A stretch of DNA of 14,538 bases from Anaerolineae bacterium (lineage in GTDB: Bacteria > Chloroflexota > Anaerolineae > SpSt-600). Below the pieces are notes generated by a model. It saw only the letters and a list, made by a program, of their open reading frames with translations, made no database searches and was not told the origin of the DNA. Numbering within the stretch: position 1 is the first letter of the stretch; the number at the start of each line of letters is the position of its first letter. The stretch is from assembly GCA_028275425.1 (NCBI GenBank), contig JAPWUT010000019.1:1-14538 (forward strand), given 5' to 3'. The position numbers were made by a program, and so were the translations under genes. This document shows positions 1-6,294 of the stretch, piece by piece.

Positions 1-317
1 CGGGGGGTTGTGGGGGGTGTCCCCCCACAAATTCAAAAGAGGGGACGAATCGCCACATTAGCAACCCGCCACGAGTGGGACCCAAAACGCCGGCGAACCC
101 TAAGCCCACGGGGGTGGGCAAAATTGGGGGGTCCAGGGGGGCGAAGCCCCCATGGCAGGGGGCTGTGGGGGGTGTCCCCCCACGAAACTTTAAGAAGGGG
201 AAAAGTTGCCCACATTAGCAACCCCGCCAACGAGTGGGACCCAAAATGCCAGCGAACCCTTAGCCCATGGGGTGGGCAAAAACGGGGGGGTCCAGGGGGC
301 AAAGCCCCCTACCCCCA
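1..317. repeat. Two tandem imperfect copies of a ~155 bp G/C-rich hairpin repeat
   Basis: Copy 1 runs from about 10 to 164 and copy 2 from 165 to about 317; the opening 19-mer recurs exactly 155 bp apart (10-28 and 165-183). Each copy has three inverted repeats in the same order. The first is a perfect stem with a TGT loop (8-17/21-30; 165-172/176-183). The second pairs GCCCAC with GTGGGC (104-109/114-119) and GCCCA with TGGGC in copy 2 (263-267/273-277). The third is GGGGGC with a 3-nt loop and GCCCCC (137-142/146-151; 295-300/304-309). Single-strand blocks such as ACGAGTGGGACCCAAAA are also conserved. Bases 1-9 resemble the end of copy 1, so another copy probably lies upstream. Open frames through the repeat resemble no protein and look like G/C-run artefacts. 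The function is unknown; a structured RNA or a dispersed intergenic repeat family are both possible. Confidence 0.85.
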
Positions 318-341
318 AAGCGATTTCCTCCCATAAATCGT

Positions 342-370
342 TTGCCTCACCCGGTGAACTGTGCTAAAAT
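342..370 (+). promoter_or_regulatory. Sigma70-type promoter of the tatD-polyprenyl synthase-GT2-GT4 operon
   Basis: The -35 hexamer TTGCCT (342-347) and -10 hexamer TAAAAT (365-370) are separated by exactly 17 bp. The expected transcription start is near 377, giving a leader of about 20 nt before the ATG at 400. The promoter lies just after the repeat array. An upstream in-frame GTG at 361 sits before the -10 box, so it cannot be on this transcript; this decides the tatD start. The evidence is pattern matching only. Confidence 0.6.
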
Positions 371-399
371 TAAAACAACTTCCGGGAAAGAAAAGAAGG

Positions 400-1185
400 A
401 TGGAACTCGTAGATTCCCATACTCATCTGGACTTTCCAGAATTTGACCCCGATAGGGCCCAGGTCATAGAAAGAGCCTGGCAGGAAGGCGTCCGCCTCAT
501 CTTCAATATCGGGACAGACCTCAACTCAAGCCAGGCCTCAATCGCTTTGGCCGAAAGTTACTCATTTATCTACGCCTCCATAGGCTTACATCCACACGAT
601 GCCCGATTGCTTGATGGGGAAACAAGCCAAGCTTTGGAAAAGCTTGCTCACCACCCTAAGGTCGTGGCCATTGGGGAAACAGGCCTTGACTATTACCGTA
701 ACCTCTCCCCCAAGGAAGCCCAGAGGGAAGCCTTCGCCTTCCACTTGGAACTGGCCCGGAAATTGGGGAAACCTTTGGTCATCCACAGCCGGGAAGCTCA
801 CCAGGATACGCTTAATTTCCTCCGGGATTTTGCCCGCAACCCAGGCAAACTTTCTCCCCCCTACGGCATAATGCACTGCTTCTCCGGAAGCCTGGAAATG
901 GCTAAAGAAGCCATTGCGCTTGGCTTCTTCATCTCCGTAGCTGGCCCCATCACCTTCAAGAACGCCCGCAAGCTCCCGGCCATCGTCAAAGAAGTGCCCA
1001 TTGACTTCCTCCTCATAGAAACCGATTGCCCTTACCTTGCTCCGCACCCGCACAGGGGCAAAAGAAACGAGCCGGCTTACGTCCGGTTTGTAGCCGAAGC
1101 TGTAGCTGAGATAAAAGGATTGAGCTTAGAGGAACTGGGGAAGAAAATGCTGGAAAACGCCTTTAAAGTTTTTCGGCTGGCTTAG
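400..1185 (+). CDS. tatD: TatD-family metal-dependent deoxyribonuclease/hydrolase
   Basis: This is a TIM-barrel metal-dependent hydrolase of the TatD family (261 aa, the usual length). The metal-site signatures appear in order: DSHTHLD at the N-terminus (His7, His9), GETGLDYY (Glu93), VIHSRE (His129), IMHCFSG (His159) and the C-terminal ETDCPYLAP (Glu207, Asp209). Family members are cytosolic nucleases with 3'-5' exonuclease or AP-endonuclease activity, linked to DNA repair and degradation; the substrate here cannot be read from sequence. An upstream GTG at 361 would add 13 lysine/arginine-rich residues, but it precedes the predicted -10 box. The ATG at 400, after a purine-rich AAAGAAAAGAAGG stretch, also starts directly at the conserved MELVDSHTH motif. 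The gene is first in its operon, and its stop codon overlaps the Shine-Dalgarno sequence of the next gene. Confidence 0.93.
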   Translation: MELVDSHTHLDFPEFDPDRAQVIERAWQEGVRLIFNIGTDLNSSQASIALAESYSFIYASIGLHPHDARLLDGETSQALEKLAHHPKVVAIGETGLDYYRNLSPKEAQREAFAFHLELARKLGKPLVIHSREAHQDTLNFLRDFARNPGKLSPPYGIMHCFSGSLEMAKEAIALGFFISVAGPITFKNARKLPAIVKEVPIDFLLIETDCPYLAPHPHRGKRNEPAYVRFVAEAVAEIKGLSLEELGKKMLENAFKVFRLA

Positions 1186-1189
1186 GAGG
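1184..1189 (+). promoter_or_regulatory. Shine-Dalgarno sequence overlapping the tatD stop codon
   Basis: AGGAGG begins within the TAG stop of tatD. Two tandem in-frame GTG codons follow at 1193 and 1196. The spacing is 3 nt to the first and 6 nt to the second, so the second is the better start. Confidence 0.65.
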
Positions 1190-1195
1190 TTAGTG

Positions 1196-2167
1196 GTGAA
1201 GCTCTTGCCCTTCCTGGAGATAATCCGCAAAGAGCTGGAAAAAGTTGAAGAGCTCATCTTTTCAGAAGGAGGCCTGAGTTACAAGCCACTGGCCCAATCG
1301 GTGGAAAATATTCTACGAAGCGGGGGAAAGCGCCTCCGCCCCGCCCTCACTATCTTGGCTTCAAAGCTTTACCCTGCCGATGAGGAAAAGCCAATATTGG
1401 CTGCAGCAGCCATGGAACTACTCCACTCCGCAACCTTAATTCACGACGATTTCATAGACCAATCCCCTACGAGGCGCAACGTCCCTACGCTGAACAGCCT
1501 CTGGCCCCCGGCAGCCGTAGTCTTAGCCGGGGACCACCTCTTCGCCAAAGCGGCCTCTTTGGCTGCCATGACCGGAAGCCCGAGAGTGGTGAGAATCTTT
1601 GCCAATGCCCTTAAAACCATTTGCGATGGAGAAATACGGCAACTTTTCGGAGCCTTCAGCTGGCCTCAGGACCAAAGCGATTACTACTACCGCATCTATG
1701 CCAAAACCTCATCCCTATTTGAAGCTTCTGCCGAAATCGGTGCTATCCTCAGCGCCGCCCCGGAGGAGGCCATCCAATCCCTCAAAGAATACGGGAGAAA
1801 CCTCGGGAACGCCTTCCAAATTGTGGACGATGTGCTGGATTTCATCGGGGATGAGAAAGTCCTGGGTAAACCTGCCGGAAGCGACCTCCGCCAAGGCATC
1901 GTCACTTTGCCCGTCTTATACTTCGTGAAGAGCGGGGGAAACGAAGAATTGGTGGTAAAGGTCTTAAAGGCCAGGCCTGAGGATAAGGAAAAGCTTCTGG
2001 AAGAACTACTGAGGGAAATCCGAGAATCACCGGCCATAGAGCTTTCCCTGAGCGAAGCCAAGGCCTTCGCCGAAAAGGCCCAAAGCGCTATCGCACCCTT
2101 GCCCGAAAGCCCTTATCGCTCAGCGCTCATCTCCCTGGCCGATTTCGCCGTGGGGCGAAATTACTGA
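1196..2167 (+). CDS. Long-chain polyprenyl diphosphate synthase (trans-type)
   Basis: This is an all-alpha trans-prenyltransferase (323 aa) that adds isopentenyl diphosphate units to an allylic diphosphate. The diagnostic motifs are GGKRLRP (43-49), the first Asp-rich motif DDFID (84-88), and the second, DDVLD (211-215), followed by GKPAGSDLRQG, which includes the diphosphate-binding Lys. The residue five positions before the first Asp is Ala79. A small residue there is known to leave the product tunnel open, pointing to a long product (roughly C30 or longer) rather than farnesyl or geranylgeranyl diphosphate. A quinone side chain (HepT/IspB-like) is the most likely role; a lipid carrier is possible. 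The start is GTG at 1196 (GTG at 1193 is the alternative). The gene lies 10 bp after tatD and ends 4 bp before the GT2 gene, so it is co-transcribed. Exact chain length cannot be assigned. Confidence 0.92.
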   Translation: MKLLPFLEIIRKELEKVEELIFSEGGLSYKPLAQSVENILRSGGKRLRPALTILASKLYPADEEKPILAAAAMELLHSATLIHDDFIDQSPTRRNVPTLNSLWPPAAVVLAGDHLFAKAASLAAMTGSPRVVRIFANALKTICDGEIRQLFGAFSWPQDQSDYYYRIYAKTSSLFEASAEIGAILSAAPEEAIQSLKEYGRNLGNAFQIVDDVLDFIGDEKVLGKPAGSDLRQGIVTLPVLYFVKSGGNEELVVKVLKARPEDKEKLLEELLREIRESPAIELSLSEAKAFAEKAQSAIAPLPESPYRSALISLADFAVGRNY

Positions 2168-2171
2168 GGAT

Positions 2172-3149
2172 ATGGGCTCCGACCTAACAGTTGTAATCGT
2201 AAACTGGAACGTCTCAGCCCTCCTCAAGCGCTGTTTGGAAAGCTTGAAAAATTCCAGGAACATATCTTTTACCTCTGCTCCCGCTCCCTACCAAGGCGAT
2301 GTCATCGTAGTAGACAATGCCTCCACCGATGGGAGCGTGGAGATGGTGCGCTCCTCCTTCCCCTGGGTCCGCCTAATCCCCAGTCAAGTCAACCTTGGAT
2401 TCGTCAAAGCCAACAACCTTGCCATAAGAACCAAGATGGAGGAAAAGCCGCCGGCTTTCTTCCTCCTCCTGAACCCCGATACCGAAGTGGCTCCAGATGC
2501 TATAAGCCTCATGCTGGATTTCATGGCTGCCCATCCGGAGGTAGGGGTCCTCGGCCCCAAGCTCCTGAATCCGGATGGGTCCGTTCAGCCCTCACGGCGG
2601 CGTTTCCCTTCACTCCTCACCGCTTTCGTGGAAAGCACAATCATCCAATGGCGGCTGTGGAAGGATAATCCAATTCTCCGCCGCTACTACATGCAAGATT
2701 TGCCCGATGATGAATTCCAAGAAGTGGACTGGCTTACCGGCGCATGCTTGATGGTCAGGCGGGAGGCAATTGAGGCCGCAGGCTTCCTGGATGAAGATTT
2801 CTTCATGTACTCCGAGGAACTGGATTGGTGCCGGCGGATTAAAGCCTTGGGCTTCAAAATCGTCTACTTCCCCCAAGCCACCGTAATCCACCACTCGGCC
2901 CAGTCCAGCGAGCAAGTGAAGCCTCTCCAGCACATCTACTTTCAGAGGAGCAAAATCCGCTACTTCCGCAAATACTTCGGCTCGTTCTGGGCGCTAATGC
3001 TCCATCTGTTCCTCTTGCTCAATTACTTGGCCCTCTTCACCGAAGAATCGGCAAAATGGCTCATTACTCGCCGCACGCTGCACAAAGCACGCATGGATTG
3101 CTACCGAGAAGTTTTAATTTCTGGGCTTTTCAGGAGGTGGGGGGTATGA
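2172..3149 (+). CDS. GT2-family glycosyltransferase (rhamnosyltransferase/WbbL-like)
   Basis: This is an inverting GT-A fold transferase of family GT2 (325 aa). Visible motifs are the N-terminal VVIVNWN strand, VDNASTDGS (47-55) for nucleotide binding, NLGF (74-77), NPDTE (101-105, carrying the DxD-like metal site), WLTGACLMVRR (about 187-197) and the catalytic-region EELDWCRR (215-222). A hydrophobic stretch at about 271-290 near the C-terminus suggests membrane attachment, with a basic tail on the cytoplasmic side. This layout is typical of enzymes that add rhamnose or similar sugars to lipid-linked glycans. The donor and acceptor cannot be read from sequence. The ATG at 2172 follows a TGAGGA element made by the previous stop codon. 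The end overlaps the next glycosyltransferase by 4 bp (ATGA), so the two are probably translationally coupled. Confidence 0.92.
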   Translation: MGSDLTVVIVNWNVSALLKRCLESLKNSRNISFTSAPAPYQGDVIVVDNASTDGSVEMVRSSFPWVRLIPSQVNLGFVKANNLAIRTKMEEKPPAFFLLLNPDTEVAPDAISLMLDFMAAHPEVGVLGPKLLNPDGSVQPSRRRFPSLLTAFVESTIIQWRLWKDNPILRRYYMQDLPDDEFQEVDWLTGACLMVRREAIEAAGFLDEDFFMYSEELDWCRRIKALGFKIVYFPQATVIHHSAQSSEQVKPLQHIYFQRSKIRYFRKYFGSFWALMLHLFLLLNYLALFTEESAKWLITRRTLHKARMDCYREVLISGLFRRWGV

Positions 3150-4321
3150 AAGTATGCCTCGTAACCGGTGAATTTCCCCCGATGGAGGGGGGAGTAGGGG
3201 ATTACACCAAGGAATTGGCCACGGCTATGGCCGCGCAAGGGGCTAAAGTATGTGTGCTCACTTCCAGGGAAGCCCGAGGGGCCGAATTCCCTTCGTTTAA
3301 GGTCTTTCCGGTGGTAGAAAGATGGGGGTGGCGAAGCTGGGGCGAAGTTGTAAAACTGATAGGCCGGGAAAGGCCCGATGTCCTCCACATCCAATATCAA
3401 GCTGCCGCTTACAAGATGCACCCGGCCATAAACCTCCTACCTTGGCGCCTCAAGCTCCTCCGCTCCCGCCCCTTGGTCATCACCACCTTCCACGATTTGC
3501 GAGTCCCTTACCTTTTCCCCAAAGCCGGAATTCTCAGGGAATGGGTCATAACCCTCATGGGGCTTGGATGCGATGCGGTCATCGTCACCAATGTAGAGGA
3601 CCTTCTGAAACTGCGGCGTCGGTTTGAAAGCTGTCGCCTCCTTTCCCCTCCCCCAATCCACCATATCCCCATCGGCTCCAACATAAAGCCTACCCCGCCT
3701 TCAGGCTACAATCGGGATGCCTGGCGGGCGCGTTGGGGTGTGGCAAAAGAGGACATACTCCTCTGCCACTTCGGCTTCCTGAACCAGACCAAGGGGGTGG
3801 AAGCCTTAGTAAAGGCCCTCTATTGGCTGGTGGAAGCCGGTTACCCGGTCAAGCTCTTGATGGTGGGAGGGGAAACCGGCTCCAGCGACCCCACTAACCT
3901 GGAGTATGCCCGTAAAATCAAAGCCTTAATAGAGGACTTAGGGCTTGAAGAGCGGGTCAAGTGGACCGGATACACCTCGCCGGAGGAAGTATCGGCCAAC
4001 CTGATGGCTTCCGACATATGCGTTCTTCCCTACCGTGATGGGGTCTCCTTGAGGAGGGGGAGCCTCCATGCGGCCTTAATCCATGGCTTACCGGTGATAA
4101 GCACCTACCCCCGTGTTCCGATAAAGGAGCTTGAGGATGGGGAGAACATAAAACTTGTACCCCCTGATAGCCCCGAATCCATAGCTCAAGCAGTCATAGA
4201 ACTCAGCAACAAGCCTGAACTTCGCCAAAGGTTAGGGGATGGAGCCAGAAAACTCTCGGCCCTATTCGGCTGGGAAGGGATTGCGGAAGAGACTTTGAAG
4301 CTTTACAGGGAATTGGCGTAG
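3146..4321 (+). CDS. GT4-family glycosyltransferase (GT-B fold)
   Basis: This is a retaining GT-B glycosyltransferase (391 aa). The N-terminal domain has the acceptor-side loop GGVGDYT (15-21) and HIQYQ and TTFHDLR segments. The C-terminal donor domain starts near FGFLNQTKG (about 209-217) and carries LLMVGGE, the WTGY strand and VLPYRDGVSLRRGSLHAAL (293-311). Most GT4 enzymes have an E-x7-E motif in this last region, ending in EA(M/L)A.G.P. Here it reads SLRRGSLHAALIHGLPVI, with no second Glu at the usual site, so nucleotide-sugar contacts may differ. A longer frame would open at 3056, but the ATG at 3146 has a strong AGGAGG (3132-3137), overlaps the GT2 stop as ATGA, and begins with the standard MKVCLVTGEFPP strand. 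With the GT2 it probably acts in successive steps of a cell-envelope or exopolysaccharide glycan. Donor and acceptor are unknown. Confidence 0.9.
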   Translation: MKVCLVTGEFPPMEGGVGDYTKELATAMAAQGAKVCVLTSREARGAEFPSFKVFPVVERWGWRSWGEVVKLIGRERPDVLHIQYQAAAYKMHPAINLLPWRLKLLRSRPLVITTFHDLRVPYLFPKAGILREWVITLMGLGCDAVIVTNVEDLLKLRRRFESCRLLSPPPIHHIPIGSNIKPTPPSGYNRDAWRARWGVAKEDILLCHFGFLNQTKGVEALVKALYWLVEAGYPVKLLMVGGETGSSDPTNLEYARKIKALIEDLGLEERVKWTGYTSPEEVSANLMASDICVLPYRDGVSLRRGSLHAALIHGLPVISTYPRVPIKELEDGENIKLVPPDSPESIAQAVIELSNKPELRQRLGDGARKLSALFGWEGIAEETLKLYRELA

Positions 4322-4350
4322 CTCTCGGAATTTGCCTCAGCCAAGAGCTA
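4319..4350 (+). repeat. Inverted repeat immediately after the GT4 gene
   Basis: TAGCTCT (4319-4325, including the GT4 stop codon) is the reverse complement of AGAGCTA (4344-4350). A C/A mismatch and then GG/CC extend the stem inwards, leaving a loop of about 12 nt. No T-run follows, so it is not a canonical intrinsic terminator. It could still pause polymerase or protect the mRNA 3' end. Confidence 0.4.
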
Positions 4351-4380
4351 AGGTCCGACACCGAATGCGCAGAGGCATCA

Positions 4381-4408
4381 CCTGGCATACCCTGTCCAGG
4401 AGTTTTGG
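4381..4408 (+). terminator. Weak candidate terminator between the two rightward operons
   Basis: CCTGG (4381-4385) pairs with CCAGG (4396-4400) across a 10-nt loop and is followed by AGTTTTGG. The stem is short and the T-tract is only four bases, so this is a weak candidate. The rest of the 4322-4472 gap shows no gene-like frame and no recognised riboswitch or small RNA. Confidence 0.2.
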
Positions 4409-4472
4409 AATGGGAGAAAGACTGGCCGATTGCTTTGGCGGTTTTGGCTCTTGGCGCAAGTGCTTAAAAGGG

Positions 4473-4502
4473 TTGACAGCTCCCCATGCCACCAGGTATA
4501 CT
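4473..4502 (+). promoter_or_regulatory. Near-consensus sigma70 promoter of the radical SAM-MBL-PHP-hutH operon
   Basis: A perfect TTGACA (4473-4478) is separated by 18 bp from TATACT (4497-4502). Transcription should start near 4509, about 13 nt before the GTG at 4522. The short leader leaves little room for RNA-based control. A longer in-frame ATG at 4486 lies inside the promoter spacer and is therefore not a likely start. Confidence 0.75.
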
Positions 4503-4511
4503 TAGCCGGGT

Positions 4512-4516
4512 GGAGG
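4512..4516 (+). promoter_or_regulatory. Shine-Dalgarno sequence for the radical SAM gene
   Basis: GGAGG lies 5 nt before the GTG at 4522 and just after the expected transcription start (about 4509). It supports GTG 4522 over ATG 4486. Confidence 0.65.
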
Positions 4517-4521
4517 GGAAG

Positions 4522-5538
4522 GTGAAAAGGGAGGCTATCCTTCAGGAGAAGGTCGGGGATAAGGTCCGGTGCCTGACTTGCGAGAGGCGTTGCCTACTAA
4601 AAGAGGGCCAGAGGGGTTGGTGCGGGACAAGGGAGAATTACAATGGCTCTATCTTCACCTTAACCTACGGCATGGTCTCTTCCCTATCCGCTAACCCAAT
4701 TGAAAAGAAGCCACTTTACCACTTTTACCCAGGAAGCGTGGCCTTGACCGCCGGAAGCTTCGGGTGCAATTTTGCTTGCCCCTGGTGCCAGAATTGGGAA
4801 ATTTCTAAATCGCCACCGGACCCCCTCCACGCCCGCTTTTTCTCCCCAGAAAGCTTCGTTCAGGAGACTATCCGGCGCCGTTGCCAAGGGACTTCTATCA
4901 GCTTCAATGAGCCCACTCTCTCCCTGGAGTGGTCCCTGGATGTTTTCAGGTTGGCACGAGAAAAGGGCCTGTATAACACCTTCGTAACCAACGGCTACAT
5001 GACCGAAGAGGCTCTCAGGCTCCTCAAGGAGGCAGGCCTTGATGCTATGAACGTGGACGTAAAGGGGGGAAAAGAAGCCGTTGAAAAGTTCTGCATGGCC
5101 GATGTGGAAAAGGTCTGGAGGAATTGCCGCTTGGCCAAAGCTTTGGGAATCCACCTGGAAATCACAACTTTGGTCATCCCTTCGGTCAATGATGATGAGG
5201 GAACCCTGAGGTCTATAGCATCCAGGATTTGCCGGGAGCTGGGGCCGGAAACGCCTTGGCATGTCACCGCTTATTACCCTGCTTACCGCTTCCACGCTCC
5301 TCCAACTCCGGTGAAAACCCTGGAGAGGGCACGCCAGATCGGCTTGGAAGAGGGGTTGATGTTCGTCTACATAGGGAACATCCCCGGCCACCCCGGAGAA
5401 AACACTTGGTGCCCTAACTGCGGCTCACTCCTAATCGGCAGGTTCGGCCTCAGCTTAACTTCATTCAGGCTCAAGGATGGCCATTGCCCGAAGTGCGGAA
5501 TGGAAATCCCAGTCATTGGTAAACCACCAGGCGAATGA
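4522..5538 (+). CDS. amrS: AmmeMemoRadiSam-type radical SAM enzyme (AmrS-like)
   Basis: This is a 338-aa radical SAM protein related to pyruvate formate-lyase activating enzymes. The Fe4S4 motif CNFACPWC (Cys82, Cys86, Cys89) follows the strand-loop AGSFG. Two further cysteine sets frame it: an N-terminal CLTCERRC...GWC group (Cys17, 20, 24, 34) and a C-terminal zinc-ribbon-like pair CPNC/CPKC (Cys297, 300, 322, 325). This arrangement fits the AmmeMemoRadiSam family, whose members usually occur with AMMECR1- and Memo-domain proteins and whose reaction is not established. Neither partner is visible in this window. The start is GTG at 4522, chosen because it follows the promoter and a GGAGG; an upstream ATG at 4486 lies in the promoter. 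The stop is 3 bp before the MBL gene, so the enzyme heads a four-gene operon. The family assignment is good; the substrate is unknown. Confidence 0.85.
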   Translation: MKREAILQEKVGDKVRCLTCERRCLLKEGQRGWCGTRENYNGSIFTLTYGMVSSLSANPIEKKPLYHFYPGSVALTAGSFGCNFACPWCQNWEISKSPPDPLHARFFSPESFVQETIRRRCQGTSISFNEPTLSLEWSLDVFRLAREKGLYNTFVTNGYMTEEALRLLKEAGLDAMNVDVKGGKEAVEKFCMADVEKVWRNCRLAKALGIHLEITTLVIPSVNDDEGTLRSIASRICRELGPETPWHVTAYYPAYRFHAPPTPVKTLERARQIGLEEGLMFVYIGNIPGHPGENTWCPNCGSLLIGRFGLSLTSFRLKDGHCPKCGMEIPVIGKPPGE

Positions 5539-5541
5539 GGT

Positions 5542-6294
5542 ATGGGTTCTCAGAGGATTATCGTTTTGGGCACTGGGGCCTCTCTCTCCTCAAAGGACAG
5601 GGATAACACCTCCCTGGCCTTTGATACCCCTACCGGCATCCTCCTCATAGATTGTGCTTCCAACCCCTACCGCCAGCTCCTATTGGCCGGGCTTGACCCC
5701 AACCGCCTCTTCGCTGTTTTCCTCACCCACCCTCACCCCGACCACCTCTACGGCTTCCCTTCCTTAGTCCATCACTTCATAATGGCCCGCAGGAGCTCAA
5801 CCTTAGCGGTCTATGCCAATTTCCCCACCCTCCGAGTGGCTGCTTCGCTCCTCAATGCCTTCGGCCTCAGAGCCGAATTCCTGCGCTTCTTCAAAGTCCC
5901 CGAAGAGAGGAATTATACCCTCCTGGAAGCCGATGATTTTTCCCTCATCACCACTCCTGTCCGCCACGTCGTCCCAACCCTTGCCCTCCGAATCAATTCC
6001 AAGCTCAACTCATCCTCTTTCGTTTACTCCTCCGATACAGGGCCATGTCCGGAGCTTGTGGCCTTAGCCAAAGATGCCGATATCCTGGTGCACGAGTGCT
6101 CGGTCTCAAGGCCTTCCCAAGGCCATACCACCCCCGCTCAGGCCGCTCAGCTCGCCGAAAGCTGCGGGGTCAAAAAGCTTATCCTCTTGCATTTCTGGCC
6201 TACCATGGAGATGGATAAGGTTTACGAGGAGGCTTCTCAGCATTTCAAGGGCGAAATCCTCTTAGCCCATGATTTCCTGGAGGTGGAGCTGTGA
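5542..6294 (+). CDS. Metallo-beta-lactamase-fold hydrolase (RNase Z-like subgroup)
   Basis: This 250-aa protein has a complete MBL-fold metal site: THPHPDH (His63, His65, Asp67, His68), a histidine in PVRHVVPTLALRI (His142), the bridging aspartate in VYSSDTGP (Asp165) and a C-terminal histidine in LLHFWP (His217). A VHECS segment (His184) and GHTTPAQAAQLAE (His195) are the pattern of the RNase Z/ElaC-like and cyclic phosphodiesterase-like branch. The protein is shorter than typical RNase Z (about 300 aa) and shows no clear exosite arm, so tRNA 3'-processing should not be assumed. It is cytosolic, with no signal peptide or membrane segment. The ATG at 5542 follows a GAGG at the end of the radical SAM gene, and the 3' end overlaps the PHP gene by 4 bp (GTGA). 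A hydrolase acting on a phosphodiester or other activated ester is the safest call. Confidence 0.85.
   Translation: MGSQRIIVLGTGASLSSKDRDNTSLAFDTPTGILLIDCASNPYRQLLLAGLDPNRLFAVFLTHPHPDHLYGFPSLVHHFIMARRSSTLAVYANFPTLRVAASLLNAFGLRAEFLRFFKVPEERNYTLLEADDFSLITTPVRHVVPTLALRINSKLNSSSFVYSSDTGPCPELVALAKDADILVHECSVSRPSQGHTTPAQAAQLAESCGVKKLILLHFWPTMEMDKVYEEASQHFKGEILLAHDFLEVEL

Noticed and set aside
1..317. A CRISPR array.
   Set aside because: The unit is about 155 bp with no short-repeat/unique-spacer alternation, and no cas gene is present.
10..336. Open frames of 108 aa (plus strand) and 89 aa (minus strand) across the left-edge repeat.
   Set aside because: They read through both repeat copies, consist of Gly/Pro/Arg-rich translation of G/C runs, lack a convincing ribosome binding site and resemble no known protein.
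586..1053. A 155-aa open frame antisense to tatD.
   Set aside because: It is a shadow of a conserved gene, with no recognisable motif.
4322..4472. A riboswitch or small RNA gene in the gap between the operons.
   Set aside because: The gap lies upstream of the promoter at 4473, so it is not in the leader of the second operon. Only two short inverted repeats are visible and no known aptamer core was recognised.
4684..5391. A 235-aa open frame antisense to the radical SAM gene.
   Set aside because: It lies wholly opposite a gene with intact catalytic motifs, and its composition is that of a reverse-complement shadow, with no domain or start signal.
5542..6294. Assignment of the MBL-fold protein as RNase Z.
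   Set aside because: The metal motifs fit the superfamily, but the protein is short and no exosite arm is evident, so only the broader call is kept.
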